Shown here in pieces: positions 22,928 through 37,500 of a DNA stretch of 64,000 bases (position 1 is the stretch's first letter; each line of letters opens with the position of its first letter). The position numbers and the translations under genes were made by a program. Origin of the DNA: Branchiostoma floridae (lineage: Eukaryota > Chordata > Leptocardii > Amphioxiformes > Branchiostomatidae); NCBI RefSeq assembly GCF_000003815.2, contig NC_049982.1, positions 6,679,283-6,743,282 on the forward strand, read 5' to 3'. The notes beneath the pieces are model-generated. The model was not told the DNA's origin, did not search any database, and worked only from the letters and a program-made list of their open reading frames with translations.

Positions 22928-25900
22928 ATGGTTGCCAAGATGTCGTCTGCTACAGCTCGGTTCTTTGCCACGATTATTCTGTTTCCGGTAGTTCTGCTAC
23001 ATTTCAGAAGATGCCATGCTGCATGGAGGTATTTCGTATTTAATGCTACAAATCACTTCAATTAGTTACCTTTTACAGAATAAATTGAAGAAATAGTTTC
23101 TCTTTTTCCTTTGACTCAAAGTTTGAGCAATCCTACACTTTTGTGGGGAGGGGGGCGGCCAAGGGAAACCCTGGCACCAGTGACCAGTTTCTTTGTGAGG
23201 TCATCTCTGGAGTCTCTAGAGAAATACTAGTAGTAGACGTACAACAAGAACAACAACAACAAGAATTTCTGATATTGAAAAGCAGTTAAAGATCTGAATC
23301 TGTATACTGTACAGTATTCGACAGGTAAACACAATTGAAACGTCCAGGAAGTGTTAACGTGTTAACTGTTGGGTTGGCGGAAACGGCTGCCCGGTCGGTC
23401 GGCGGAAACCCCTGCCCGGTCCGGTGCGGAGGTTGGTTTGGGGGGTTTCGAGTATTGCATACAGCAAAGTAAGGTATCTAGTGCAGCTGTGCCTCTTTGC
23501 AACAGAAAGCATTAATATTGTAATCTCAATGTTAAACATTATCTCATCGTAGAATAAATGTATACAAAACCGTGTCGAAATTTTGGACGGGGTTTTGGTT
23601 GGAAAATGGCTGGTAGTATTCTGTATCTGAATTACGACGAGCGTAATCGTGTACATGCTGTAAATCCGATGGTAATTGCGGCCGTATTTACGGGGCGCTA
23701 TCACGTGGAGAGCGGCCGGTAATATTAAGAATATTCATCTTTTGAATACCATGTAGACGGGATATTAATGAGGACATAATTAATTATTAATCTAACAGCC
23801 TGAAACTGCAATTCTTTGATTGATCACTATACTATATTCTCCCATGTCGGAAATGAAGAAACTCGCAGATAATAAAGATTTAACCAAGGATTTAACAAAT
23901 GTGTTCGTGGTCAAAGCACTAAAAGTCAGCAGAATCCCATCCTGTCTCAGATCGGCAGAGCGGCTAGAGCCCAAATAACACGATGCAGCGATAAACAACG
24001 TGGCCATGGTCTGCTCGAGAAAATTTTTTAATCAGCAATTATATATTAATCTTCAACACGAATGACTCATACTCTGATCAATGCCCACATCTTATTTGTC
24101 TAAAGCTATTCCGAAGAGCAAGTACTGGTCAAGTAATCATAAAGTTTACTACTGTCCCCTATTAGAAGCGCCTCACACATATCTGCGTGTCTACACACGC
24201 TACGTATTTTGGGGTCAACGACCTAATGTGCGCCGCATGGAATGCCGAAAACCTCCGATGAATTACACAATCCAATCAATCCAACAAACAGTTTTCTTAT
24301 TTCAGAGTATTTAAATATAAAACTTACTAGTGTTGGGGATAATATTTTCGCAAAAAGAAATCAAGGCGCTAATCAGTTCTTAGCCCATGGCTACTTCCCC
24401 TCAGCCAATGAGAAGCCCCCATTTTCTGTTGATATATCCACATAGTATGGTGCTACGAAAAAAAGTGTGCTGCTATTTCATGCAAATGAGGAAAAAAGTG
24501 TGATGATATCAAAAAACAGTGGTGATTTCAGCCTGAAAAGTATGGGTGATATACGCATGTGACCCGTTCTGACCAATCCTCGCTTACCTTTGAGACCTTC
24601 TTCTGGGACCAGAATAGTGTCATGTGATAACTGACCAATCCTATGCTTGATTTCTAATTGCCCAGAGGAATATGAGCAGACTTTCTGTCTCCAGGCACCT
24701 TGCCCGGAAAGGTCTTGACAAGATTAATGACCTTGTGTTGTTACAGGCTGACACTGTCTGTCACAGCTTTTCAAACAATAACAAGAAAGATTGTGGACTT
24801 TTAGGACAAAATAAAGTAACATTTTGTAAAGCTGATGAACTAGAAAAGCTTTGGGGAAGTATGCCATGGGCTAAGTTAGTTACCCCATGGCCTTCGTCTC
24901 GTTTTCTGTGTATATCACCAGTCCCGCCACCTCGGGGATCTCTAGTCTCCCCGAGGGCGAAGCCTCAGTGGGCGGGCCTGGTGATATACACAGAAACCTC
25001 GCCCCGCCCATGGGGTAACTATTACTTACGGTGAGGACACGCGGCTCATTATCGACCTTATAAGCGCTAATGAGCTGGCATCACCGAAATCTGGTGTTTA
25101 CCGTAAACGTGTATAAGATCAAAATTACGCCGTTATTACGGTAGTTACGGTATTGTTTACGATGTTAGTGCTACTGTTCAACGTAAGGTCAGCCTACACG
25201 AGAAATGCACCTGAATTACTGTTGCGACAGCAAGCCATGTTGTTTACATTTGGTACACTCGAAACCCCCAAAACCAACCTTCGGACCGGACTGGGCAGCG
25301 GTTTCCGCCGACCGACCGGGCAGCCGTTTCCGCCAACCCGTTAACTGTTTTTATTTTAGGAAGAAGATACAAAGTGAACTTAATGATAAGTTGTTTTACA
25401 TTTCTGCAGGTACTCCTGGACCAGTTCCCTGACTCCGACTGAAGGCTTCACCACCAGGAATCCTGTGTGTAATGGTTATTTTTCTTACTTGTTACCAGGG
25501 TTGTAGCCAGCTTTCGTCCTTTGACAGAATTTAATTGCAGCTGAGGACGGAAAAAAATTTTGCCCATTCTGTCCTCAGTCTGTGATGGACAAAAATCCGT
25601 AAAGTAAAAATGTAAAGATATAAAAAAACCTGAAACCCTTGTGTAACTCTTCACCAATTCAGATGCCATTAAATAACTTAAAGTCTATCAGCAAAATTTA
25701 CACCTCACAATGCAGAAAATAGCATTTCCCGGGGTCTAGATTTAAAACTTTTTAGGGACCCTGGACCCCTCTAGAAACGTCACGCGGCACTTGATAGGAT
25801 TTCCATTAAAAATCAAGGGGACGGAACATTATTTCAGGCTGGCTACAACCCTGCTTGTGACATCAAATTTGAACAAAAACAATGCACTCAAGGAGTTCTC

Positions 25901-28900
25901 ATCAACCCTTGATGCACTCTAATGTAATTTGCTTTTTGAGAATTTCAGTACCAGAATATACTGCTAGGGGGCCCAAAATCACCAGGGGGAGGGGGGGTTA
26001 ATAACCACCAACATACCCAAATTTATACAAATGGAACGAGGTTAATCATCTTCCCGGAGCAAGTAACCCTTTTTACCTTTAACATTAATAAAATTTTCCA
26101 TCTAAAATTTCCACTGTCCTTCCTGTCACAAATGCATGGTTCTGAATTATATCATGCATGAATTGTAACATTCTTTCTTAGGATCTCCCATCGCCACTAA
26201 GATTAATAATAGTTGGGCATAGCTAGTTGGTGTAAAGTAGTAAGAGAGATAGAAATAAGGAAGGAAAACGATCACGCCACCCATGTTGGTTTATGTTGTA
26301 TTTAGTTAGAATAACACCCCTGTGTTATGTTGGTTCGGTCCTAGAGTTAGTCCGACCACCGACTCCTACTCGTACTGTATCACCATGTTGGAATAAAGCT
26401 CCTCAATATAGTTGCATGCCCAAGAGTCGTTCCCTTATACGTTATAGCGATCCTTGTCCATACTGGCGTGGTGGCAGCGTCGGGTGTTTCAGAACCCACA
26501 AATCGCTCCGAAAAGTGCTTCGAAAACGCTGCAAATCAGTTCAAGGATTCGCACCTACAGCGTCCGGAGAGCACACCAAATTTACGCAACGACTCCTTCA
26601 AACCAGCCATGGCACTGTGGATTTCTTGACAGCTGGAAAGGCGATCTTCCAGTCCTAGCGATCCTTGTCCATACTGGCGCATGAAAGGTACAAAGCTTAA
26701 GGTATGTCAGAGTATGTGACCACTTTGACACTCAGAGAAGATATCATTGTCTCCCTCCTTTATGTCAGATCATGGTGGAACATCTTGAGACTGTGTCTGA
26801 TCTCCAGTGGAAGGTAGAACCAGCTTGCCATGTCACACCAAAAGGGTAAGCCACCAGACTTAGCCATATTTGTCAAAACTTTATGTCTAGTGAGCAATGA
26901 AACAACTTTATTTCATTCATTTTAAGTTGTTAAGCATTTGTGTCTAGGGCTGCTCAACTAAAACTGCCCAGCTAACCATGGACACCAGCAAAAGGATTGA
27001 GCCTGCGGTCACTACAGAGGATGATAGTTGGTACTCAGGCTAGCCCAACTAACCTGTGGCTGTTACATGTACAAAGGGCCAGCCCTAATTTCCAGGCAGA
27101 TTTGCCAGTGGCCTAAGATAGTTTCAAGTTTCAAAGCTGGCCAAGGAGTATAGCTGAGAAAGGGAGTCAGCCTGGAGTTTACTCTAGCCCTAGAGACAGT
27201 GACAAAGACAGTAATGTTACATCTGTACATACAACGATGACAACAAAACTGCTTAGCAGATAGCACACTTTTTCCATATAACATTGAGGTCCTTTTTAGG
27301 TGTAGCTGAGAAAGAAAGTATAGTGTAGTCTAGAAATACCTTGCATGAAAATTTCGATTTGCCAGTACTGCAAGAGTATTCTGTCTCAGTTTTCAATGGA
27401 TCATACAGCATTTAAGTAATGAACAGAGCCTACCCGGTATATCACAACCAAAATGGTTTGTACCTAATTTTACCTATCACTAATCTCTTACACAGGTCAC
27501 AGGGTGCTTCCATCCGGTGTAGCAGCCCGGGAAGGTACGCTGTCTATCCTGATGTGGCTGGGGTAAGTTACTAGTACATGTGCTTATTTGAATATTTGTC
27601 AAAGGTAGTTCGCCAGCCTTGTATCCAACCATATTATAGCTTCCGAGTCTTTTCTGTCCTCTCCACAAATACTATTTGCGGAGAGTACAGAAAAGACTCG
27701 GGAGCTATAGTACGGTCGGATACCAGGCTAGTAGGTTGCACCTATTAAACAGTAACAATATCAGTAAGTGGATAACAAAGTTCTTTGTACACAACCAGAT
27801 GTTCTTCTTACCTATCTGGCATCCCAGTAAATGACAGTTGCTTTCACCAGGGTAACAATGACAGGCTCTACTAATCCCACTGCAGCTAGCTATTGTATAT
27901 AGGTGTTGGTGTGTCTTCATTTGAAGAATACCATCTCGAAAGTGACTAATAATGTACTTATTGTTCATTCCACATTGGGCATATATTCCAATAACTTTTG
28001 TTTAAGGATCAATACAAATTTACAATAATAATATCGGTAATGTCATTTCATCACCTAGCATCCCATTTGTGACTGATTGTTCATAACTTTTGACTTCTTT
28101 AAACTCTTAAATTTTACAATTATTGCACCAGGTAAGTAGGGTAGGTAGTCAACGTACATATAAAATACAACACGGTGTATTCCGCATCACCCTCGGTCCC
28201 AGCCCGACCGCGGGTCGATTTACTCGAAGAGAGCCTGTGTGATACGCCTTTCAAACCTGTGCGATACGGAAGCGTACGGCCCGGTCCGGAACACCCGAAC
28301 GCTTTCACGTCACAGGTATGACATAACGGGTTATACCACACTGTCAGGGTTGTGCCACCCCTTACGGGGTGACATAACTTATTTTGGTGCCAGGTCTCCC
28401 GTCCCAGTGAATGTTTGCACTACACAATACTTTTTTTAGGCAGGTGCTACAGATGACAACACACTCCATATGCAGGTGTTGGACAGTCCCAGCTGCTACA
28501 GGTGGTACTTGACACCTGTTAACAGGTGAGTTAGTGCACCTGTAGCATCTTTGTGCATTGAACTTCAACATATAGTTTCCATTCTTGTGAGTAAATACTG
28601 TCTGATAACTCACTGGAGCTAAAGTCTAGCTATTTGATTCTAGTGTCATTATAGATTTATATTTTGGTCTTGATGATACCCCACATAATTCATGTTGTTT
28701 AATACTTTTTAGGACAGTGTCATTGAACTATGTTATATTGCAAGGTTTGCTCTGTCATTTACTTGGGAAAGAGAGACCATTAAATGTATGGTTTCCTCTT
28801 TATCTTTCTTCAATAACTTGACTTACAAATGTAGCTCTTTTTGTTCAGGACGGCAGCTGTACCTGACTCCAGTGGTGAAACGGTAGGCTCTTTCAAAGTA

Positions 28901-31900
28901 CTTTAAGTACACTGTACTTCTTTTTGAATGTCTCCACATGGTACTTGTTGATATTGGTGGTATCTCCCTAACTTAAACTTATCTGACGGAGTAGTATGCA
29001 GTATAAAGTTAGCCTGAGTATCATCCACTGTAATGACTGCTTGCTCAATACATTTGCTTGCTTGCTAAGCAAGGAAAAGACTTGAGCCAGCGGTAACTAT
29101 GGAGGATGGCACTCAGGCATTTATAAAGTATAGTGGACTCCAGGAGTCTAACTGAGGGATAACTGTGGTACAATAGAAGTCGGTTAGCTGAGGAATGAGT
29201 ATAAAGTTAGCCTGAGTATCATCCTCTGTAGTGACCGCTGGCTCTATACTTTTGCTTGCAAACCAAGGAAAAGACTTGAGCCAGCGGTAACTATGGAGGA
29301 TGGCACTCAGGGTAGCATAAAGAAGAGTGGACTCCAGGAGTCTAACTGAGGGATAACTGCAGTCAAATAGATGTCGGTTAGCTGAGGAATGAGTCCACTC
29401 CACATGATGCTTAAACTTGACTCGTTATTGTGTTTCCACCAGTGGCTGCTCCATGTGTGGGTTGTAGATGACAGACATGCCAGCCTGAGGGAGCTGAACA
29501 ACACGGCACAGGAGCCTTCTGAGGCAAGGATGTCTTCTGTCTTCAGCTATATAAATATGGATGCATGAATGAGAGAATGTATGTGTGGATGGATGGATGG
29601 ACGGACGGACGGACGGAATTATTATTAAGGTGTCATATGTTTAAATGGCTATGCAAATATTAGCCTGAAGCAATACTAAAGTAGTTCATTGTAGTATAGA
29701 TATTGTGACAGTTGTAGTTGCAATATAAATGTGATGTGGTGATAAAAGATGACCGTATCTTGAAACAATGTTCTTGTAAGTTATAGGTTGTTTTTACATG
29801 ACATACGCACTTATATATAGTATTTACAGTTTTATCCTGCTTATTCATCATGACTTGCTTGTCTATCTCCAGGCCTTGAGCTATCATATCTAGATTAGAA
29901 TACAATTAGAAAATTTCAAAAATATTTCTAGTATTCAGCCCAGTTGACTGAGCTGTCCTGGAGAAAGAAACAGCACCCTGAGGTCAGACAGCTGCACAGC
30001 TCGCATGTACAGCATGTGCTGTCCAAGGGGACAGCATACAACAGAAATAGCAGGTTGGTGTAAAAGATGTAAAAAAAGGATGTTCTTTACAAAATGAAGT
30101 ACATGATATGGCACTACATTGTCCATAGCAAATGACTTTGTCCTCTCAAAACAAGTCTCAGTGAATCTATAAGTCTTAGTCTTTTCTATGTATAACATTT
30201 ATTATGTGATTAATGACATTGTGTAATATGGGATGCATATTATTTGTTTGACAGACTCGTGATTTTTGCATAAGAGAAAAATATTGTAATAAATCATCTA
30301 TTATGTTATGTTATGTTTGTAGATGGGCGGATACTATTACTAATAGATAATTAATGAATGAATGAAGACCTTTATTGCACATTTATGTACTAGATAGATG
30401 CACAGAGACAAAGACAGAAATAGAAGGAGAGAGACTCTAGTAGTCATTTATGACAATGTCAATGTTGCCCATAAACCCTGCAGCCTGTGGGAGATAGTTG
30501 TGGAGGTGGACAGCTCCGTGGAGCAGGCTCTGATGGTCTCAGGACGGGCTGTGCTGCTGGATAACTGTTTTGTAGGGTAGGTGTTCGCTGAAAAATTCAA
30601 CTAAGATCGTCTTACTTAGCCTCTGCCATTGAAACGATACTCGGGAGACACAAACAAAACTTGTTACACTGTACACTAGCATGCTATAGGCTTTGTTGAA
30701 CTTTCGGACTAAACTGTAGAACGAATGGTAGTTGTTTTTTTCTAAACAGCTTCTTTCTTTAATTTGCATCTTTCTGTCTTACTGTGCATATAACATATAA
30801 CATCTGAGACAAATGGTATTCAAAAGGAACAAATCGTTGTTTTCAGAGTCACACAAGTGCTTTTGCACCAACCACAGTTCACTGACATCACCATGCCAAG
30901 CTCTGTAAGTATACGTATTTTAACATGTCTATGTAATGTATATAATGTTATATCTATTTACATTGTGATACTTCAGTAGCCAATTTGATCAAGCTTATAA
31001 TGTTGTATGAACATCTGCATAGAATGCAAACTAATCTTTGTTGTTTAGTTAGTTACTCACTGTGAAATTTAGACTTTCCTTTCATCACAAAGGACTCAAC
31101 ATGTAACTTAGATACAATTTTTCAAGGTGTCCTTGAAAGGAAGTGTTGCTGCACCAGTCCTTGTACAGGTGAGTTTAGTTTTCACAGTGTTACATCTAAT
31201 TTGTAAATTTGATATTACAAAAAATATATACACTTAATGCACTGTGACTACACGACATTTAAGACAGGAGAATGTTGACTGCATTTCTGCTTCACCTCCA
31301 ACTTTTTTTTTTCAGAGCCCAGTCTCCTCAAGTGTTGCTCTCCTCATAACCAGGTGAACAGCTACTGTGCTAACTTACCAGCTGAGTCACTGTAACTTAA
31401 ATGAATATCTATTTGGTTTGCAAAGACCTTCCTCTAGTGCAGATATGTAACTATCTATCTTTTGGCACAACTGTACTGTACTTCCATCTGTAAATTTGTA
31501 ACATTATCCATCAACTAGTAGTGTAGGAAGAAGGAAATAAATAAATAAATGAAAGTTGCATTTACTACTACATGGTGCATGATATTATTTTTCTCTTCAC
31601 AGCACAGAGGTTCTTTTTACACAAGACAGTTTCCTGACAACAGAAAAGTTAATCATTCCTGATGATGTTCTTCAGGTGAGTTTGTTTTAGTTTGTCTTTG
31701 TCACAGTACTAGATCATAACAATGTAGTTGAGATATCTATCTAGTAATAATCTCCAAGCAGATCCTACAGTGCCATAAGATAGTATCATAGCTGGCCAAG
31801 GAGTATAGCCGGCCAAAGGGAATCAAACGGGCTACGATGGGTTTGATACTATATTACGCCACCGTGGATCTGCTTTGAGATTATCTAGTAAGTCATCGTG

Positions 31901-34503
31901 TACCACGTTGAACAGTAAAACAAATTGGAATAACTTACTAGTACAAGGCACATTTCTTCATCTAACTTTCATTAGTATGATTATAAACCAAACTAAAAGG
32001 AAAATATGTAACTTTTACCTGAGGCCTGTAATTTCTGATCAGTGTTCAAATGTTTAACTGTTTCTCCACATTTTGCTCCCCAGTCTTGTAATGGTGAGGT
32101 CCAGGGAGCTGCCTTCACAGCGAGTCACCTGTATGTGATAGTCTGCAGCAGTCTGTGTCGGATGGCACAGAATGGGACATGGGAACGGGTCACGGTGCAA
32201 GGTATGGCAAGTCAAGCTCAATAGCTAGTATGCAAAAAGTTTCATTAAGTTTTTATCATACTTGACGGAGAGGAGTAAGCGGCCAGTGCCTGGCCTGAGC
32301 AATAGGCAGTAGGCAGTTTTATTGATACTTTATAAAGGAATATCATATCAGTCTTCATATCATTCTTTTATCGTACATCACATCACATCACATCACATCA
32401 GATCAGATCAATTGCTAATGCTATGTGTACACGGGGTAACCTACATGTATATCCATCGTTTTTAAAAACATGAGATATTTAGGAATCATCATTATCATAT
32501 CATATTATTTAGAGATATCAAGTTGACAGACATGGTTTCAAACTACATTAATTTAGAAATATTATAGTTAATTCGTTGAACCACCCTCTGTCGACTTGAC
32601 ATCCCTTTTTTTAAGCAATGGATATAGGTTACCCTGCGTATGAAGGTGAACCTATGTTACACCAATCCTTAATGTATGCTGTAAAGTAGGACAAATGTGA
32701 GACATTTTCTCCCTGCATGTACAGGTGTGTCAGGAGGAATTGTAGGAGTAAAGGCAAGAGAAAGGCACAGTAGGCTAGGCAGAGCACAGGTAGCTATAGA
32801 GGGGCAGGATTGATTCAGCAGTTTGTTCAGAAGTTCAGTTACATTTAGTTTCATGTTGTGTATTACTAAGAATTTGGAATTTGCCTGTTTCACCTTTGAG
32901 TATGAAAACTGTTGACTGTTAGTTTTTGAAATGATTTTCATAGGGGATGAAACAATAACAGCAGTGATACACTTTTTTGATATCACCTCAACTTGGATTG
33001 TTACTGTCATTAGCTTTCAGTGAAGCCTGTGAGTACTCACCAAAGAAAGAGTTGTGTTACAACTGACTTAGTTCAACTTTCTCTCTTTTTCCTCCATGCT
33101 TGTTCATGTTTGCATTAAGCATCGAACGGTCCTGTTCTCTAAGTTACAAAAACCAAAATGGTCTTTTTTCTCTTGGAAATGGACAACAAATGCCTTGCAG
33201 TGTGGACCAAAGCATATCAGTTAAAAGTATTAGGCATTGCATCGTCCTGTTACCAGAATCACAAAAAATTCAATCAATCAATAAGCCCTTTTTGTTCTCT
33301 TGTAGATGGACGATGAATGCCTTGCAGTGTGGACCACCTCACAGCTCTTCCTGAAGTCATCCAGTAACAGTAGCATGGAGCTGACATCTTTACCAACTGC
33401 ACAGCTGGGAGCTGGCGGCTATAACAATAACTCTGTAAGTCTAAATATTTGTAATATTACTGAGAATGGTACAATTTGAAGTGTATTTTTTTCTTCTTTA
33501 AATAGGTTTAGCAGTGAACTAGATAGAATGAGTGGCAGAAAAATATCAAGCCAAGAGGTAACGGGATACATTGGTTTTGAAGGCTTAAAGATTGTATACG
33601 GACAGGAAACAGTGCCATTGAGTGAGTTCCATTAGTTTGCCAGTTCAAGGACTGAAGTTGTTAAATGTTCTCTTTTGAAGGTGCCCATCTTGGATGTATC
33701 CTTCCCCTCGGATCCAGAGGAACTTGGTGTCTTGGTACAGGTCCTTACAGCTGAGGGTGAGAGTAAGGTATGCAAGCAATTTTGCTAAACAGCAAGAGAG
33801 TCTGAATTCTGACAGAGCAGCATATCACTGTCCTTAATTGTTCATAAAGTTTTTACTTCTGCATGAAGGGCTAGGTAGCTGTACAGTGTCACTTCTCTAC
33901 AAGTTTTTAAGAAAATGCCAGTCTTTGCACAGGTACAGTCAAACCTGGTTACAGCAACCACACACAGGTGGTTGCTGAGGACAGGTGGTTGCTGAGGACA
34001 GGTTGGGGTTAAGTATGTAAGAATGGACAGGACTGTTCTATTGGTGTGCGTTGCGACTGGAGGTCAGGTTGCTTGCTCCAGGTGGTTGACCGACCAGGTT
34101 TAGCCGTAGAACAAACACAGAATGTAGTTTGGATATTACCACAAATTAAGGCTGTACATCCTGTATGAGCTGCTAGGCTTACCCATTGTTACAGTAAATT
34201 AAATGTATTGCTTTGTTTTTTTCCAGGTCCTGACCTTACTGTATGACCTGTCCACAACAGTTTGGAGCCTTCCTGAGTCCACAAGGGAACATAGCTCAGC
34301 AGGTGCTGATAATGAATTAACTTTTGTTTGCAAAAAACAACTTTAATATCATAAACTGTTACACCAATTGCTTATTTAATTTTTATTGACAGTTCATAAT
34401 ATGAAGATTTTACTTCACAAAACAACAGGTATTCAGTTTCTTGATTGGTGTTAGTAATTTTGTTGCTCCCATGCCATGTGTTCTCTTTCTCTCTCCCTCT
34501 CTT

Positions 34504-34567
<64 letters not shown>

Positions 34568-37500
34568 CAGATATAGGAATGCATCTGTTTTACAATTATT
34601 GATTCTACATCCTGTGATAAAAAAGTATGGAAACAATTATATATATCAAATGAAAGATGTTATCCAGTCTAGTTTATGACTGTTATGCTGACTGAATATT
34701 GATTGCTCTCACTTCTCCAGGCAACTTTTCCCTGCTGTACCTGGCTAGTGCCATGCCCGAGGCCTTAGTGTGGGACTCCATTTATGTTACTTACTTCTTC
34801 AGCAATGGTGAGTATACTGTATGCACATGTAGGGTATAATACATGTTTTAGATAATAATTTTTAAAAATTCTAGTCCACTCACATACAGTCATGCATAAG
34901 CAAACAACAGCAATAACAAGGGTAACATCTACAAACCATAGCATTTAGAATAGTACTAAGCAACCAGTAAATGCAAAGAAAAACCTTGGAATGGAAAAAA
35001 ATGACCTCATCATGTTGGAGATGATATTTGCTAATTGCTGGATAAAATCTTTTCTTGGGCTTGAAACTGAAGAACTGTGTCCATGATTGTGTATCCCTCC
35101 CCTCCATGTTTAGGTACTTGGTATAAATTTAAGTATCAATTTAACAAGTATTGTGTTTTGTTGATATCAAAGGCTCAGGAACCCTACAAGTGTTGGAGGG
35201 CAACATGACCTCTGACCTGGTGGATGCAGCTATTGAGTCTATCCAGGAAATAACAGCAGGTGGATATGGACCTCCTTATCTTTTCTTCTTGTCAAGTGAT
35301 GTCCAGTTTTATAACAATTGTTAGTCCTTCATGACGAAAGAATCCTCACAGGGATGTGACCTCATGTGGTTCCTGAAAACAAAACTTGAGACACATGCAG
35401 AGACGTCCACATTTTGTACCCTGGTGGTTTGTTGTTGGGATTGCTGGTGTTGCCATCCTGTGACGTCTTATCCTTGCAGCATTAATACTGTAAAAACTGA
35501 GGTAGCTTAGGACACGAGTGTCCTTTTTGCTGTTTTATCAGGAGCCATAGACTCTTGTCAGGACCAATTGATACAGCTTGAAAGCTTAGGAATAAACAAT
35601 GTTTAGTGCTTAGGGTATGACACAAGCCATGTTCTTGCAGGTTGTCTTAAAATTTTCTTGTTGTTTCAGGCCCAAATGGAGACTTCGTGATACATCTGAC
35701 ATCCAACAAACTGTACTATGGCAGAGTTGACATGGAAAATGTTGTTGAGGTAACACTAAGTGAACTAGTCCCTGTACTCGTATTAAATGATCCTTTAAGT
35801 TTCAGCAATGTTGTGCACAATACTGAAAGACACACATGTTTAGCATTTATCCATATAATTATATTCAACCATAAGTACATTTTGTACAATGTCATGTATT
35901 TAAACTATTTTGAAATAAACAAACCCCACATTCTAGAGTAAAGGTAGTTTGTAAGTGTTTGTGTCTTAAAGTTAAAGACTGTTTATTCTGTGTGTTTGTG
36001 TGTGTGATATTTCAAGATACTGATCTAGTGTCCCTTGATATACATGACTTGTGTCTGATCAATCTGTGACTGTGGGTTAATACCTGTACTTATGGTTATC
36101 TAGACTCTGTTGGATGTTTATATTTCAATGAAGTGGGCTATTGTAGATTCTCCCTGCTAATGTTACTTTTGTCTCTATATCTTTTTCACCAGCTCTCCCC
36201 TGGTGAGCTGCCTGAAGCTGAGTTTGTGCTGTTCTTTGATACGCTGGGCAGATTACACAGGGTGAATTATGATAGGTATAACACCTTCCTCAGCTTAATG
36301 TTTTTTCCCTATGTCTAAGGTTATTTTAGGGGGGAAAAGGGTAACAAAACTGGAATATTATCATGAGTACAAACTTATTTAAGATAAAGAAAGAGGCTGC
36401 CTTGCCCCGGATTGTTTTCCTCCTACAGTACAGTACAGTGCTGCAATCCCTCCAGGAGTAAGAAATGTAAAAGATAATCCATCTCTGAACATAAAGATTG
36501 GTCAGAATTTGGAATCCTGGACCTTGTATAAGCTGTAAACTATAAGCAATACTGATGCTGAACAGCCACGGACTAGGTTTCTAGTTTTTACCTCCAAAGA
36601 CGTACTAAATTGCACACTGTCTGTTTCAGCACTGCGAGTTCAGCCACCGCAAGGCTATTTCCTCTCCAAGCTGAGGTATACAGCAGCATGTACCCCACCA
36701 CATCCTGCCCTGTAAGTAGATTTGTTATCGTGAGTGTCACTTGCAAATGTTACTGCAATTTGTGACGCATTGTTCTGTAAGGCGGCATCTCTCCTTGGTG
36801 CTGAAAGTGAAATCTGTTGTGCTCGAGCCTCGATATCAGCATATTGACAGTCACAGGGCACAGACATGATTCGTATAACTCATGAGGTATACAGCAGCAT
36901 GTACCCCACCACTTCCTGCCCTGTAAGTAGGATTGTTATCGTGAGTGTCACTTGCAAATGTTACTGCAATTTGTGACGCATTGTTCTGTAAGGCGGCATC
37001 TCTCCTTGGTGCTGAAAGTGAAATCTGTTGTGCTTGAGCCTCGATATCAGCATATTGACAGTCACAGGGCACAGACATAATTCATATAACTCATGAGGTA
37101 TACAGCAGCATGTACCCCACCACATCCTGCCCTGTTATCGTGAGTGTCACTTGCAAATGTTACTGCAATGTGTGACGCATGTTAGATTACTTAGATAAGA
37201 ATAGCCTAGTCCCCCCCCCCCTCACAAATGAAACAGTCCAGTCTGGAATGGAGAGGCTCAGTACTGAATACACAGGTTGTTCTGTGTATGTGTGTGTCCG
37301 TGAGTTTACTTGTTGTATTTCCCTGAGTAAGGAGGGATTAGGACTCAGCTTAACAACGCATTGTTCTGTAAGGTGGCATCTGTCCTTGGTGCTGAAAGTG
37401 ACATCTGTTGTGCTCGAGCCTCGATATCAGCATATTGACAGTCACAGGGCACAGACATAATTCATATAACTCATGAGGTATACAGCAGCTTGTACCCCAC

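Noticed and set aside
34372-34679. Arg/Glu-rich and Ser/Leu-rich short proteins
   Set aside because: They are translations of the (CT)n microsatellite.
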